NCBI GenBank assembly: GCA_934157235.1
Contig: CAKPHH010000002.1
Coordinates: 1 to 64,000, forward strand
Reading direction: 5' to 3'
Source of the DNA: an uncultured Bacilli bacterium
GTDB lineage: Bacteria > Bacillota_I > Bacilli_A > RF39 > UBA660
Length of the DNA: 64,000 bases
Shown here: piece by piece, positions 1-8,120 of the stretch
Layout of the letters: each line of letters opens with the position of its first letter
How positions within the stretch are numbered: position 1 is the stretch's first letter
Position numbers and translations under genes: made by a program
Notes under the pieces: generated by a model
Told to the model about the DNA's origin: nothing
What the model saw: the letters and a program-made list of their open reading frames with translations, nothing else
Databases searched by the model: none

Positions 1-210
1 GGTGAGACTGGTCCAACTGGTCCAACCGGTCCAACTGGTCCTCAAGGTCCACAAGGCTTGCAAGGAAATACTGGAGCAACAGGTGAGACTGGTCCAACTG
101 GTCCAACCGGTCCAACTGGTCCTCAAGGTCCACAAGGCTTGCAAGGAAATACTGGAGCAACAGGTGAGACTGGTCCAACTGGTCCAACCGGTCCACAAGG
201 TCCTCCAGGT
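1..210 (+). repeat. 81-bp tandem repeat encoding collagen triplets
   Basis: Bases 1-81 recur exactly at 82-162, and a third copy starts at 163 and breaks off after about 30 bases into further Gly-X-Y codons. Each unit codes for 27 residues (nine triplets). The array probably continues upstream of the window. Identical units imply recent expansion and length variation between strains. Confidence 0.9.
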
Positions 211-633
211 ACTTCAGCAGTAGCAACGTTTGGTAGTAAATATGATAACGCTACTAATAACATTACTTTAGAGGCAAATGTTAGTCAGACTATTCCACTT
301 GGAAGTACTGGACCAAATTCAGGTATTACAACAGGTACGCAAAATGCTTTAACTATAACTGAAGCTGGAACTTATAAAGTTGATTATTTCTTCTCAGGTT
401 CACCTAGTACTAATGCTAATGTAACAGTGGAAATCAGCCAAAATACTACTCCAATTGGTAGTACGGCAATCGTAAAGGATACAACAACTAATAATGACAG
501 TGATTTTGTAGGTAGTTCAATTAATTCATTTGCAGCTGGGGATAATATAAGTTTAAGTATTGAATCTACTGAGGCAGTTACTATTTCGCCATCAGCAGGT
601 ACTAATGCATATTTGAATATAATTAAGTTATAA
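1..633 (+). CDS. Collagen-like surface protein with BclA-type C-terminal domain (5' partial)
   Basis: The reading frame is open from the first base, so the start lies outside the window. The first ~70 residues are uninterrupted Gly-X-Y triplets (GPTGPTGPQ, GLQGNTGAT). They are followed by about 140 residues rich in Thr, Ser, Asn and Val that resemble the beta-jelly-roll C-terminal domain of exosporium proteins such as BclA, ending in YLNIIKL. Such proteins form trimeric collagen-like filaments on spores or cells. There is no sortase motif or C-terminal membrane segment. With spoIIQ and spoIIR in the same window a spore-surface role is plausible, but this is inference. The gene ends in a strong hairpin shared with the convergent neighbour. 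Confidence 0.85.
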   Translation, partial: GETGPTGPTGPTGPQGPQGLQGNTGATGETGPTGPTGPTGPQGPQGLQGNTGATGETGPTGPTGPQGPPGTSAVATFGSKYDNATNNITLEANVSQTIPLGSTGPNSGITTGTQNALTITEAGTYKVDYFFSGSPSTNANVTVEISQNTTPIGSTAIVKDTTTNNDSDFVGSSINSFAAGDNISLSIESTEAVTISPSAGTNAYLNIIKL

Positions 634-653
634 TGTAAACCTTAGAAGAAGAG

Positions 654-685
654 AAAAACTACTTTCATAGTTGAAAGTAGTTTTT
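654..685. terminator. Bidirectional rho-independent terminator
   Basis: A 14-15 bp near-perfect stem (AAAAACTACTTTCA / TTGAAAGTAGTTTTT) with a 3-base loop and a T-run on either strand. It lies between two convergent genes ending at 633 and 705. Confidence 0.9.
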
Positions 686-704
686 GATTGATATAATTTA
701 TTTT

Positions 705-1790
705 TTATTTAATTACCCATTGTTGAGTACCTTCTCGTAAGAATAAATCTAAATCATAGGTAGATTCTGATTTAATTCTACTGTTAGGGTCAACTATACT
801 TACTTTACCATCACTTGTTAGGCCTGTTAGGACTACAAAGTGACCGCTATCTGTATATGAACCAGGTCCTACGGATACGATTACAGGATCTCCTGCTTTT
901 AAGCTTGACATTATTGAGCTACTATTTATATTTGTTTGGGTACAACTTAAACCATTTGCTTGAGCATAAGCATCAAAATATGACCAATATGTACCATTAC
1001 CATAACATCTATAGCCATGGTCTAAGCTCCAATTAGCAGCATCTACCGGAGTTATTTCTTTATCAGTTAAGGTTGCTACTACCATTGCCATAGCAGTTGG
1101 TCCACTTCCGGCACTGGCGATTGTTGTTCCATCACCATATGAGTCATTAGCATAATCTTCTTTAAAGTACTTAACAAACTCTTTTTGATCTCCATTAGCA
1201 TCAGTTGTTTGGTTAGGATCAATAACTCCACCAGTAATTGGAGCGATTGTTTGTCCTGGGTCAGTTATATTGGATGGATCATCAGTATTACCTGGAGTAA
1301 CATCCTGACCATTGTTTGGATTTGTTACTTGAGTATTATCATTATCAACAACTTGTCCATTATTTGGAGGAGTTACTTGACCATTTCCTGAAGTAGCAGG
1401 TTGACCATATAGATTTTCACCTTTAATACTTGCTAGAGCAACTTTAATAGCACTAGCTAAGTTATTCATTTGGGCTGCACATTTATTTGCTTCTTTTACA
1501 TAATGAGCTTTTCTATTTGCTGACTCTTCTGTTGTTCCAGAACAAGAATCGGCATACATCTTGTATTTATTATACGCTCTCTTAGCTTCTAGCCATGCTT
1601 CATAATTTGCTAAGGCGCTAGAAAGGTTACTTAATTGACCATATATTGTACCATCGTATTGTTTAACAAATTCAGCGCTCATCGTAACAAGATGGTCTTT
1701 AGAAGCACCATTCCAAGTGGTAGAATCTATATTGTTAATGGCATTAAGATATTTTTCAAAAATGTCCGAAATATTACTTTGTACGTTCAT
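705..1790 (-). CDS. ESX-like N-terminal domain fused to C39-like papain-fold domain with Cys-to-Ser change
   Basis: This 361-residue protein has no signal peptide. Residues 1-120 are helical with a W-x-G turn (W26-N-G28), as in WXG100/LXG-type substrates of the type VII (ESX) secretion system. Residues 130-200 are a Pro/Thr/Asn/Gln-rich linker. Residues 203-361 look like a peptidase C39-like fold: the motif normally read as GCGPTAMAM is GSGPTAMAM here (Ser229), while His317 (DSGHFVV) and Asp334 (VDPNS) are kept. Without the catalytic Cys it may be inactive, a binding protein, or a serine variant. It is the last gene of a minus-strand run of ESX-like genes. No EssC or other secretion component is in view. 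Confidence 0.7.
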   Translation of the reverse strand: MNVQSNISDIFEKYLNAINNIDSTTWNGASKDHLVTMSAEFVKQYDGTIYGQLSNLSSALANYEAWLEAKRAYNKYKMYADSCSGTTEESANRKAHYVKEANKCAAQMNNLASAIKVALASIKGENLYGQPATSGNGQVTPPNNGQVVDNDNTQVTNPNNGQDVTPGNTDDPSNITDPGQTIAPITGGVIDPNQTTDANGDQKEFVKYFKEDYANDSYGDGTTIASAGSGPTAMAMVVATLTDKEITPVDAANWSLDHGYRCYGNGTYWSYFDAYAQANGLSCTQTNINSSSIMSSLKAGDPVIVSVGPGSYTDSGHFVVLTGLTSDGKVSIVDPNSRIKSESTYDLDLFLREGTQQWVIK

Positions 1791-1805
1791 TTTTTAGTCT
1801 CCTTT

Positions 1806-2720
1806 CTATAGAAATGGGTTACCATAACGGGTTGCTTTTACAACTCTTTGGCCCCATTCTGGATGGTTACTAGGTGAACCTGGATTATCTTTTATGATGG
1901 AATTTTCTTTATCATACCATTTGTGCCAATCAACAATAAACTCCACTGTGGTTTTACCATTATTATGGCCCCACTTATTTACAACTGTACCATCTGAATA
2001 CACTTTTGGACTTCCTTTACTGTCTCCCATTATACAAGGGATAATGGTTCCATCTTCTAGTTCAAAGTCGATATATTCTCCTGGCAGTCCAAATGTCGTT
2101 GTACATGCGACTACATATCTGTCTCCGACCTTTCCAAAGCCTTCTTTATCCCATTGGAACTTGTCTCCAAGTGCATTTTTTACAGTGAGTGCTGGAGATG
2201 CCTCATTTATATCTTCCCAATGAACTTCATATGACATTTTTGTTCCATTGCCTTCTGGTATTATATACGTTTCTTGTGGAATTAAGCCATCTGGATTTGG
2301 TGAGGCTATAATGGTCTTATCATCTTCAACAGTATCTGTAACACCTTCACCAGTTCCTTCACCTTCAGTTATTTCATCTTTGTTTTCACCATCAATAAGA
2401 GTTGGATTTTCTCCAGTTAGTTTTCCGTTTGGTTCCATTGCTGTGTCTATTTCAATAACAGGCATATCAAATCTTAGAGTAGCTTGGAGTTCTGTATGTT
2501 TATCTACAACTGCTTGAATATATTTATATGTATTACTCATTTTATCAGCTGCAGCATTAACATTTGTATTTATAACTCTTATTGCTCCAGCAAAATCAAA
2601 ATATGATGTTTTGGGATCAAGAGCACTAATTTCGCTTGTTGTTGATGCTAGTTCTGTGGCATAGCTATTAATAGTAGTACCTAATTGACTTACTGAGTCA
2701 CAATTTAAAACAAATTTCAT
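1806..2720 (-). CDS. ESX-like helical N-terminus with putative double-psi barrel-like C-terminal domain
   Basis: A 304-residue protein. The first ~95 residues are helical and lack a signal peptide, resembling the N-terminal domains of type VII secretion substrates. A Glu/Thr/Pro-rich linker follows. The last ~130 residues form a compact domain with DRYVVACTTTFGLPGEYIDF, EDGTIIPCIMGDSKG and HNNGKTTVEFIVD. I recall similar segments in clostridial cell-wall proteins where they look like small beta-barrels, but I cannot assign an activity. It lies 15 bases upstream of the C39-like gene and 11 bases downstream of a small ESX-like gene, so it is probably co-transcribed. Confidence 0.55.
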   Translation of the reverse strand: MKFVLNCDSVSQLGTTINSYATELASTTSEISALDPKTSYFDFAGAIRVINTNVNAAADKMSNTYKYIQAVVDKHTELQATLRFDMPVIEIDTAMEPNGKLTGENPTLIDGENKDEITEGEGTGEGVTDTVEDDKTIIASPNPDGLIPQETYIIPEGNGTKMSYEVHWEDINEASPALTVKNALGDKFQWDKEGFGKVGDRYVVACTTTFGLPGEYIDFELEDGTIIPCIMGDSKGSPKVYSDGTVVNKWGHNNGKTTVEFIVDWHKWYDKENSIIKDNPGSPSNHPEWGQRVVKATRYGNPFL

Positions 2721-2731
2721 ATTATTGCCTC

Positions 2732-3040
2732 CTATACACCAGCTATTTCATCAGAAGCTGTCTTATCGGTTTCTTGGTATGTTTTATTCATTTCATTTAA
2801 GGTTGATGATGCATCGGCTAATTTTACTACACTAGCATTAAGAGCTTTTATTATTAACTCTTCTTTTTCCTTACAGTCTACAGCTATTGGTCCATCAAAT
2901 ATAGATTGGTCAAATAGACTGGCAAATGTAGTTCCTATTTCTTCAAGACTTAATGATGAAGTATTCATGGTATCATTCATTTGAAGTGCTGAATCGGTCA
3001 TCACTGTATAATCGGTAATGTTAAAAGTTGTATTTTCCAT
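2732..3040 (-). CDS. Small ESX-like helical protein
   Basis: A 102-residue, acidic, probably all-helical protein with no signal peptide and no clear W-x-G turn. Its size, charge and position between a WXG100 gene and two larger ESX-like genes fit a partner of the WXG100 family, which act as heterodimeric chaperones or substrates of type VII secretion. The preceding gene ends 8 bases upstream. The function is inferred from context only. Confidence 0.6.
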   Translation of the reverse strand: MENTTFNITDYTVMTDSALQMNDTMNTSSLSLEEIGTTFASLFDQSIFDGPIAVDCKEKEELIIKALNASVVKLADASSTLNEMNKTYQETDKTASDEIAGV

Positions 3041-3048
3041 AATGCCTC

Positions 3049-3342
3049 CTATATTTCATAACTTTCAAAGGAATTATCTAGAGTTTCAATTTCAGTACTA
3101 GCCTTTTCAATGAAAGTGACTAAATCTTTAGCAATACTACTAATATCTGTTATTTTTTTTGTTTGAGTTGTTAACTTCTCAGTAAAAGTAGTTGATGCGT
3201 CTCCTTTCCAATTGGTGGTAAGGTTTTCTGTAACATTAGTTTGTCTTTCTACTATAGTGTTTTCAAAATTTTCTATTTTTTCATTGATACTTGTACATAA
3301 AGATTTTACTTCTTCAAAATCGCAGACAAAGGTATTATTCAC
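3049..3342 (-). CDS. WXG100-family protein (EsxA-like)
   Basis: About 97 residues from a GTG start at 3342, chosen because AGAAGGG sits six bases upstream; the longer reading to 3411 begins in Lys/Asn-rich non-coding-like sequence. The protein has two predicted helices around the hallmark turn W-K-G (TNWKGDAS). WXG100 proteins are small secreted substrates of the ESX/type VII system and form helical-hairpin dimers. It heads the block of four ESX-like genes that runs down to 705. Confidence 0.75.
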   Translation of the reverse strand: MNNTFVCDFEEVKSLCTSINEKIENFENTIVERQTNVTENLTTNWKGDASTTFTEKLTTQTKKITDISSIAKDLVTFIEKASTEIETLDNSFESYEI

Positions 3343-3420
3343 AATATCCCTTCTTTCTATTTTATTATTTTTATTGTAGCATTTATTTTTACTCTTAACA
3401 ATTTTTTTCAAAGAAAAATA

Positions 3421-3957
3421 CTACATTACTGTAGTATTTCTGTCTTTTTTAGTAAACAACTTCTTAATTTGAAAGATTATTTTTTCTAAAAGGCTTAAAA
3501 TTATTATAGCTACAAAAATTATACCTAGAGAAATTAAGAAGCCTTTTGTTGTTCTGACATATAGTATAAATCTACCAATTTTGGGAATCTTTTCCTTATA
3601 GTAAAGACCTTCTATTTCATCTACAGAAAGATTTACTACTGAAGAATCTGCTTTTTCTAAGACTATTGTGGTATCATTTATTTCTTTAATCTTGGCAAAA
3701 TCATATTTATTTTCTCTAGTATAGAAAGCAACAACTTGATCCTTTTTTATCTTATCAGACGAAAGAGCTTTTACTATGATCAAATCATATTTATCTATTT
3801 GATAGTCTTTATAGTCAGCTTCAGAAATTAGGACACGACTATCAAAAAATCTTAAGGCTTTTCCTTCATCCAGAGCTTGCTGAGCTACTATAGTAAAGAT
3901 TACTAGTGCTGCAATAACTAGTATAGTAATGACAAGTTTATTAATAAAGTTTCGCAT
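3421..3957 (-). CDS. Membrane protein, possible degenerate signal-peptidase-like
   Basis: A 178-residue protein with an N-terminal membrane segment (residues ~7-27), an extracellular beta-rich region, and a second membrane segment near residues 135-160 followed by a basic tail. The segment YDLIIVKALSSDKIKKDQVV is reminiscent of S26 signal peptidases of the SipW type, but the catalytic SGSM motif is absent (SEAD stands at the comparable place). If the resemblance is real this is a non-catalytic relative; otherwise it is simply a bitopic protein of unknown role. It lies between the ESX-like genes and the ABC exporter. Confidence 0.4.
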   Translation of the reverse strand: MRNFINKLVITILVIAALVIFTIVAQQALDEGKALRFFDSRVLISEADYKDYQIDKYDLIIVKALSSDKIKKDQVVAFYTRENKYDFAKIKEINDTTIVLEKADSSVVNLSVDEIEGLYYKEKIPKIGRFILYVRTTKGFLISLGIIFVAIIILSLLEKIIFQIKKLFTKKDRNTTVM

Positions 3958-4025
3958 AGAACACTTCCTTATCTTATTTATACTATATGTATATCACAAT
4001 TTAAGAGAAGATTGCAATAGTTAAA

Positions 4026-5753
4026 TTAGGCGGTTTCATTAGAATATAGGTCTTTATAGACTGTTGATTTTTTTAATAATTCTTCATGGGTGCCAGAACT
4101 TTCTAATTTTCCTTTATCAATAATATTAATTATATCGGCATCTACTATAGTTGATAATCTATGAGCAACTATTATAATGGTATGGTCTTTAACAAGATTA
4201 TCAATAGTCTTCTTGATGTATTCTTGGGACTCATTATCAAGAGCGGAAGTTGCTTCATCAAATAGAATTATTTTGGTATTTAAAAGTAGTGTTCTAGCAA
4301 TTGCTAGACGTTGTTTTTGGCCTCCGGATAGATTGACTCCACCCTCACCTATTATAGTATTATATTTTTTCGGTAGAGACATGATGTAGTCATCTATATA
4401 GGCTTCTTTACAATACTTTCTTACTTCTTTTAAAGTAACATTCGGTTTTACTAAGCGGAAGTTTTCGAGGATTGATAAATTAAATAAGAAAGGAGTTTGT
4501 CTGATTATAGAAATATTTTCTCTTAGAGACTTCTCAGTTAAATCTTTTATATTGATATCATCTATTAGTATATTACCAGTTGTTGAGTCAAAATATCGTA
4601 GTAGCAAATTGAAGATTGTTGATTTACCATTACCTGATTTACCAACAATAGCAATCTTCTTGTGAGGTGTAATTTTTAGATTTAGACCTTTTAAAGTATA
4701 ATCTTCATCTTCAGAGTATTTGAATTTTACATTTTTGAATTCAATTACACCAGAGGTATTTACTAAGGATTTTTTACCGAATTGTTCATCAGCATATAAT
4801 TCATTATTTATAAGTTCACCTATTCTTTTTAAAGAAACGGTTACTTTATTATAACTAACACCAAATTCAGAAATACTTTCTACTACTTCATCTATACGCC
4901 AGATATACATTTCCATCATAATAAAGGTAGCATAAGTTATTTTACCTTGAATAAAATAATATCCACAAGTTAGAAGGATTATAAATTGTAAGACAAAGTA
5001 AGCTAAGTTATTGAAGCCATAGTACCAGACTTCATGATTTTTAATTTTCTTAGTATCAATAAATAAGTCTGTTAAGCGATTTTTAATACTTTTTTCAATA
5101 TTCTTTTTTATACCTAAAGATTTTATTTCTCTAATACCTGTTATATTTTCAGTAGCTGTTTTGACATAGGCATCGGATTGTTTTTTGATTTGTTCTTGAG
5201 TCTTTTTAATTTTCGGAAAATATTTAGTAGAAATAAAGCCCATTACAAAACCGAAAACAACTATTTCTAGACCAATAAACCAAGATATAGAAAAGGCAAG
5301 AATCAAGATGGCGACTACGACTAAGGCCTTACAAATTAGTCTAATTAGTTTAGCTAGTAGTTCCATTACTCTGTCTGGATCATTATATAATCTATTTATA
5401 AATTCGCCAACACCAATATCCTCAAAGGCCTTGGCTGGTAGACAGTCTATTTTCTTATATAAGTCCATACTTACATTTTCAATAAATTTTATTTCTAGAT
5501 AATTATATATTTTGTCTCTTGGTATTTGTAGTAAGCAAAATAATACTATGTATATTCCTTCCCAACAGGCTAAATATTTTAAGAAGTTTAAGAAGTCTTT
5601 TACGATTAAAAATTCTAAAGCTTTTCCCCAGAAATAGGCCGCAAATAATACTGGTAGGTATGATGAGATAACCAATACGATATAAATTATTAATCTTAAT
5701 TTTTCATCTTTTAAATAGTGCCATAATATTTTGAAATTGTTATATTTTTTCAT
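4026..5753 (-). CDS. ABC transporter, fused membrane and ATPase domains (peptide-exporter type)
   Basis: A 575-residue half-transporter. Residues 1-~310 hold six membrane segments of the exporter type; the C-terminal ATPase has Walker A GKSGNGKST, Q-loop region IIRQTPFLF, signature LSGGQKQRLAIAR and Walker B IILFDEATSALD. There is no N-terminal C39 peptidase domain. The ATG at 5753 is preferred because AAAGGAG lies eight bases before it; an earlier in-frame ATG has no ribosome site. A 29-codon peptide gene and a hairpin lie directly upstream under one promoter, so export of that peptide is the simplest reading. Lipid or drug export cannot be excluded. Confidence 0.85.
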   Translation of the reverse strand: MKKYNNFKILWHYLKDEKLRLIIYIVLVISSYLPVLFAAYFWGKALEFLIVKDFLNFLKYLACWEGIYIVLFCLLQIPRDKIYNYLEIKFIENVSMDLYKKIDCLPAKAFEDIGVGEFINRLYNDPDRVMELLAKLIRLICKALVVVAILILAFSISWFIGLEIVVFGFVMGFISTKYFPKIKKTQEQIKKQSDAYVKTATENITGIREIKSLGIKKNIEKSIKNRLTDLFIDTKKIKNHEVWYYGFNNLAYFVLQFIILLTCGYYFIQGKITYATFIMMEMYIWRIDEVVESISEFGVSYNKVTVSLKRIGELINNELYADEQFGKKSLVNTSGVIEFKNVKFKYSEDEDYTLKGLNLKITPHKKIAIVGKSGNGKSTIFNLLLRYFDSTTGNILIDDINIKDLTEKSLRENISIIRQTPFLFNLSILENFRLVKPNVTLKEVRKYCKEAYIDDYIMSLPKKYNTIIGEGGVNLSGGQKQRLAIARTLLLNTKIILFDEATSALDNESQEYIKKTIDNLVKDHTIIIVAHRLSTIVDADIINIIDKGKLESSGTHEELLKKSTVYKDLYSNETA

Positions 5754-5774
5754 TTTTTCATCTCCTTTGGTGCA

Positions 5775-5801
5775 CAATAAAAGAGGTCTTGATGACCTCT
5801 T
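5775..5801 (-). terminator. Hairpin between peptide gene and ABC transporter (attenuator)
   Basis: An 8-bp perfect stem AAGAGGTC / GACCTCTT with a 5-base loop, starting four bases after the peptide stop codon and followed on the minus strand by a short imperfect T-run. It should let only part of the transcripts continue into the transporter, giving more peptide than exporter. Confidence 0.6.
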
Positions 5802-5804
5802 ATT

Positions 5805-5894
5805 TTAACTACGTTTAAAACAAGTGAGAATAGAACTATTCCCAATAAGGTCATCGATACTTTTTATTAAATTTTTATTTGAAAACTTGTTCAT
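5805..5894 (-). CDS. 29-aa peptide, candidate substrate of the downstream ABC exporter
   Basis: A short frame of 29 codons beginning MNKFSNKNLIKSIDDLIG and ending TCFKRS. It has an AAAGGAG ribosome site eight bases before ATG and a consensus promoter directly upstream, so it is very probably translated. The N-terminal half is amphipathic with a Lys/Asn-rich start; the second half is Ser-rich with one Cys five residues from the end. There is no double-Gly leader motif. The gene is followed by a hairpin and then the ABC exporter. A bacteriocin, pheromone or modified-peptide precursor are all possible; I do not recognise the family. It could instead be a regulatory leader peptide. Confidence 0.6.
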   Translation of the reverse strand: MNKFSNKNLIKSIDDLIGNSSILTCFKRS

Positions 5895-5924
5895 TTTCTC
5901 ACTCCTTTCTTTTTAATTTATTTT

Positions 5925-5953
5925 ATAGTAACATATTAAAAAATATCTGTCAA
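5925..5953 (-). promoter_or_regulatory. Promoter of the peptide/ABC exporter operon
   Basis: Read on the minus strand: -35 TTGACA (5948-5953), 17-base spacer, -10 TACTAT (5925-5930). The match is near-consensus for the housekeeping sigma factor, about 30 bases before the peptide start codon. Confidence 0.7.
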
Positions 5954-5973
5954 CCTTTTTTTGTTAACAAAGA

Positions 5974-5999
5974 AAAACATATAGTTTCCTATATGTTTT
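5974..5999 (-). terminator. Terminator of the ftsE-ftsX-hydrolase operon
   Basis: An 11-bp stem (AAAACATATAG / CTATATGTTTT) with a 4-base loop and a T-run on the minus strand, overlapping the stop codon of the M23 hydrolase gene. Confidence 0.8.
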
Positions 6000-7221
6000 A
6001 ACGATTATTCCAACTGCTTGGGAAGTTTACATATTTTGAAGGTTCATTAGCTCTTTGTTGGTATGTTTCCCAAGTACAACCGCCACCTCTATTCCAATCA
6101 CATGGAGCAATTTCTAGATGTAGATGTGGTCCAGTTGAACAACCAGTTGATCCCATATAACCTAATACAGTAAATGGTGTTACTATTTGTCCTTCTTGGA
6201 TATTTCCAAAACTTCGCATATGCATGTATGTTGAATATATATATTTTCCATTTACATCATGTCTTATTTTTACGATTAAGGCTTTTCCATTACAACCATA
6301 CGGACAGTTACCACCATTTCGCCAATCTCCAGAAATACAATTATCACGATATATTTTCCAGATTTTTCCGGTTGCGATTGGATAGATTGGCATAGCCTTA
6401 TCGGAACTAGACATATCATAACCTAAATGTCCACCATAACCATAGAACCATTGAGTAATATAACCATATTGAATTGGTCTAAAGAAACCATTTACGCTAG
6501 GAATAGAGCCATTATTCTTTTGGGAAATACGATATTGACAAGCTTGAATATCTTCATTCTCGCCACAGCCTAATCCTTTATAATAATTAAGGTTTTCTTT
6601 GGCAGCCTTTATTTGTTCTTCGATACTTGGCATACTTTCTTTTATAGCCATAGAATCTGCTTGTATTTTAGCTCTTTCATCTTCTAGTGACATTTTTAGT
6701 TTATTTAGAGATTCCTTTTGATTTTTCTGTTCTTGTTGTTGAGTTTTATTTTTTTCGATTAAGGCTTCAAGTTCAGCGATTAATTGTTCATTATACTCAG
6801 TTAATTGTTCTACGGCTGATAAACGATAAATCATATCAGTTATACTTGTTGCGCCAAAGGCATATTCAAGATAGGCGTTATCACCATTAGATATTTGGTA
6901 ATATTCTATTATTCTTTTACTTTCTTCGCCTTTTTCTTTTATTTCTTCGTTACTAGCATCAATTTCTGCTTGTAGTGATTTAACTTTCTCTTCAGCTGCT
7001 TTTATTTGTTTTTCGATATTAGCAACTTTAGTCCTGATTTTAGCAACCTCAGCGTCATTTTTAGCTAAATTTGATTTTTGTTCTTCTAGTTTTTGGGTAT
7101 ATTTTTTTACTTCATCTTCAAACTGTTTTACAGTCTTGGCACTTGTATTTATAGGTAGTGCTACAAGTGAGAGAAGAAGCATTATGATAGTTAAAAAACT
7201 AGTTAATTTCTGTTTCTTCAT
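5998..7221 (-). CDS. Peptidoglycan hydrolase with coiled coil and M23 domain (CwlO/EnvC-like, FtsEX partner)
   Basis: A 407-residue exported protein: signal peptide (residues ~1-28, ending NTSA), a long coiled coil (~30-225) rich in Glu/Lys, then a LytM/M23 zinc endopeptidase domain with HLGYD and HLHLE as metal ligands. This architecture matches hydrolases switched on by FtsEX across the membrane during cell separation or elongation (CwlO in Bacillus, PcsB-type in streptococci, EnvC in E. coli, the last lacking activity). The gene starts at the base where ftsX ends, supporting a functional complex. Several Cys residues in the catalytic domain (GCG, NCPYGCNG, GCSTG) are unusual and may form disulfides. 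Confidence 0.88.
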   Translation of the reverse strand: MKKQKLTSFLTIIMLLLSLVALPINTSAKTVKQFEDEVKKYTQKLEEQKSNLAKNDAEVAKIRTKVANIEKQIKAAEEKVKSLQAEIDASNEEIKEKGEESKRIIEYYQISNGDNAYLEYAFGATSITDMIYRLSAVEQLTEYNEQLIAELEALIEKNKTQQQEQKNQKESLNKLKMSLEDERAKIQADSMAIKESMPSIEEQIKAAKENLNYYKGLGCGENEDIQACQYRISQKNNGSIPSVNGFFRPIQYGYITQWFYGYGGHLGYDMSSSDKAMPIYPIATGKIWKIYRDNCISGDWRNGGNCPYGCNGKALIVKIRHDVNGKYIYSTYMHMRSFGNIQEGQIVTPFTVLGYMGSTGCSTGPHLHLEIAPCDWNRGGGCTWETYQQRANEPSKYVNFPSSWNNR

Positions 7222-8120
7222 TAGATTTTTAAATACTTCTTAACGGCACTTGCACTACCAATCATACCTACTAAGATTCCTATTATAACAACAGCTAATG
7301 ATGTTGTGTATATGAATGGTTCTGGTTTAATTAGAAGAATTAGTTTTGAGAATAAGTAACCATCAAAATGTTTGTAGAAAGCCATGTAACCATATGTTGT
7401 GAAGATTACTGGGATAATAGAACCTAAGGCTCCTAAAATCATACCTTCAATAATAAATGGTGTTTTAATAGTAAAGTTACTTGCTCCTACTAATCTCATA
7501 ATACTAATTTCTCTACGTCTAGCAGATATTGTTAATTTAATAGTATTAACAATTAAGAATACGGTTACAACTACCAAAGCAATTACTACTCCATACGTTA
7601 CTTTCTTTACGGATTCAAAAGCTGATACTAGTTTTTCAACCATTCCTTCTCCATATCTAACTACAGATACAGATTCAATTGTTTTAATTTTATCGGCTGT
7701 ATCTTTAATTTTTTCTATTTCTTTTACTTTTACTTGATAAGTATCTTTTAAAGGACTTTCTTCTTCAGTGTAACCTTCCAAGACTTTATTTAGCACTTCA
7801 GACTCTTGTTGCATTTCTTTTTTCACTTCATCTTTGGAAATAAAAGTTATCTTATCGATATTAGATATCTTATCTAATTCTTGTTTAACAACAGAAACAT
7901 CATCTGCAGTTGCTTCTCTATCAAGGAAAACTACTATTGTTAAATCTCTTTCTATCTCTTCTGTAAAATTATTAATATTTAGAGAAGCCATTATAGCAAT
8001 GGCAACTATAATTAAGGTTATAGTTATACAGGAGATAGATGCTAATGATAAACTGAAGTTTCTGACTACACTTTTGAAGGCATCTCGAAAACTTCTTCCT
8101 AACATTCTAAATAGCTTCAT
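7221..8120 (-). CDS. ftsX: Cell-division ABC permease FtsX
   Basis: A 299-residue protein with one membrane segment at ~20-42, an extracellular loop of ~130 residues, and three further segments at ~170-190, 220-245 and 270-290, the standard FtsX topology. Conserved features include RSFRDAFKSVVRN at the N-terminus and RRREISIMRLVGAS in the cytosolic loop. With FtsE it transmits an ATP-driven signal to the peptidoglycan hydrolase encoded next. Its start overlaps the end of ftsE by 14 bases, implying translational coupling. Confidence 0.93.
   Translation of the reverse strand: MKLFRMLGRSFRDAFKSVVRNFSLSLASISCITITLIIVAIAIMASLNINNFTEEIERDLTIVVFLDREATADDVSVVKQELDKISNIDKITFISKDEVKKEMQQESEVLNKVLEGYTEEESPLKDTYQVKVKEIEKIKDTADKIKTIESVSVVRYGEGMVEKLVSAFESVKKVTYGVVIALVVVTVFLIVNTIKLTISARRREISIMRLVGASNFTIKTPFIIEGMILGALGSIIPVIFTTYGYMAFYKHFDGYLFSKLILLIKPEPFIYTTSLAVVIIGILVGMIGSASAVKKYLKI

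Noticed and set aside
815..1036. Plus-strand open frames inside minus-strand genes (this and many others)
   Set aside because: They are antisense to well-supported genes, lack ribosome sites and have no recognisable domains.
3343..3411. Longer N-terminus for the WXG100 gene
   Set aside because: The 23 extra codons are Lys/Asn-rich with no ribosome site; the GTG at 3342 has AGAAGGG at the right distance.
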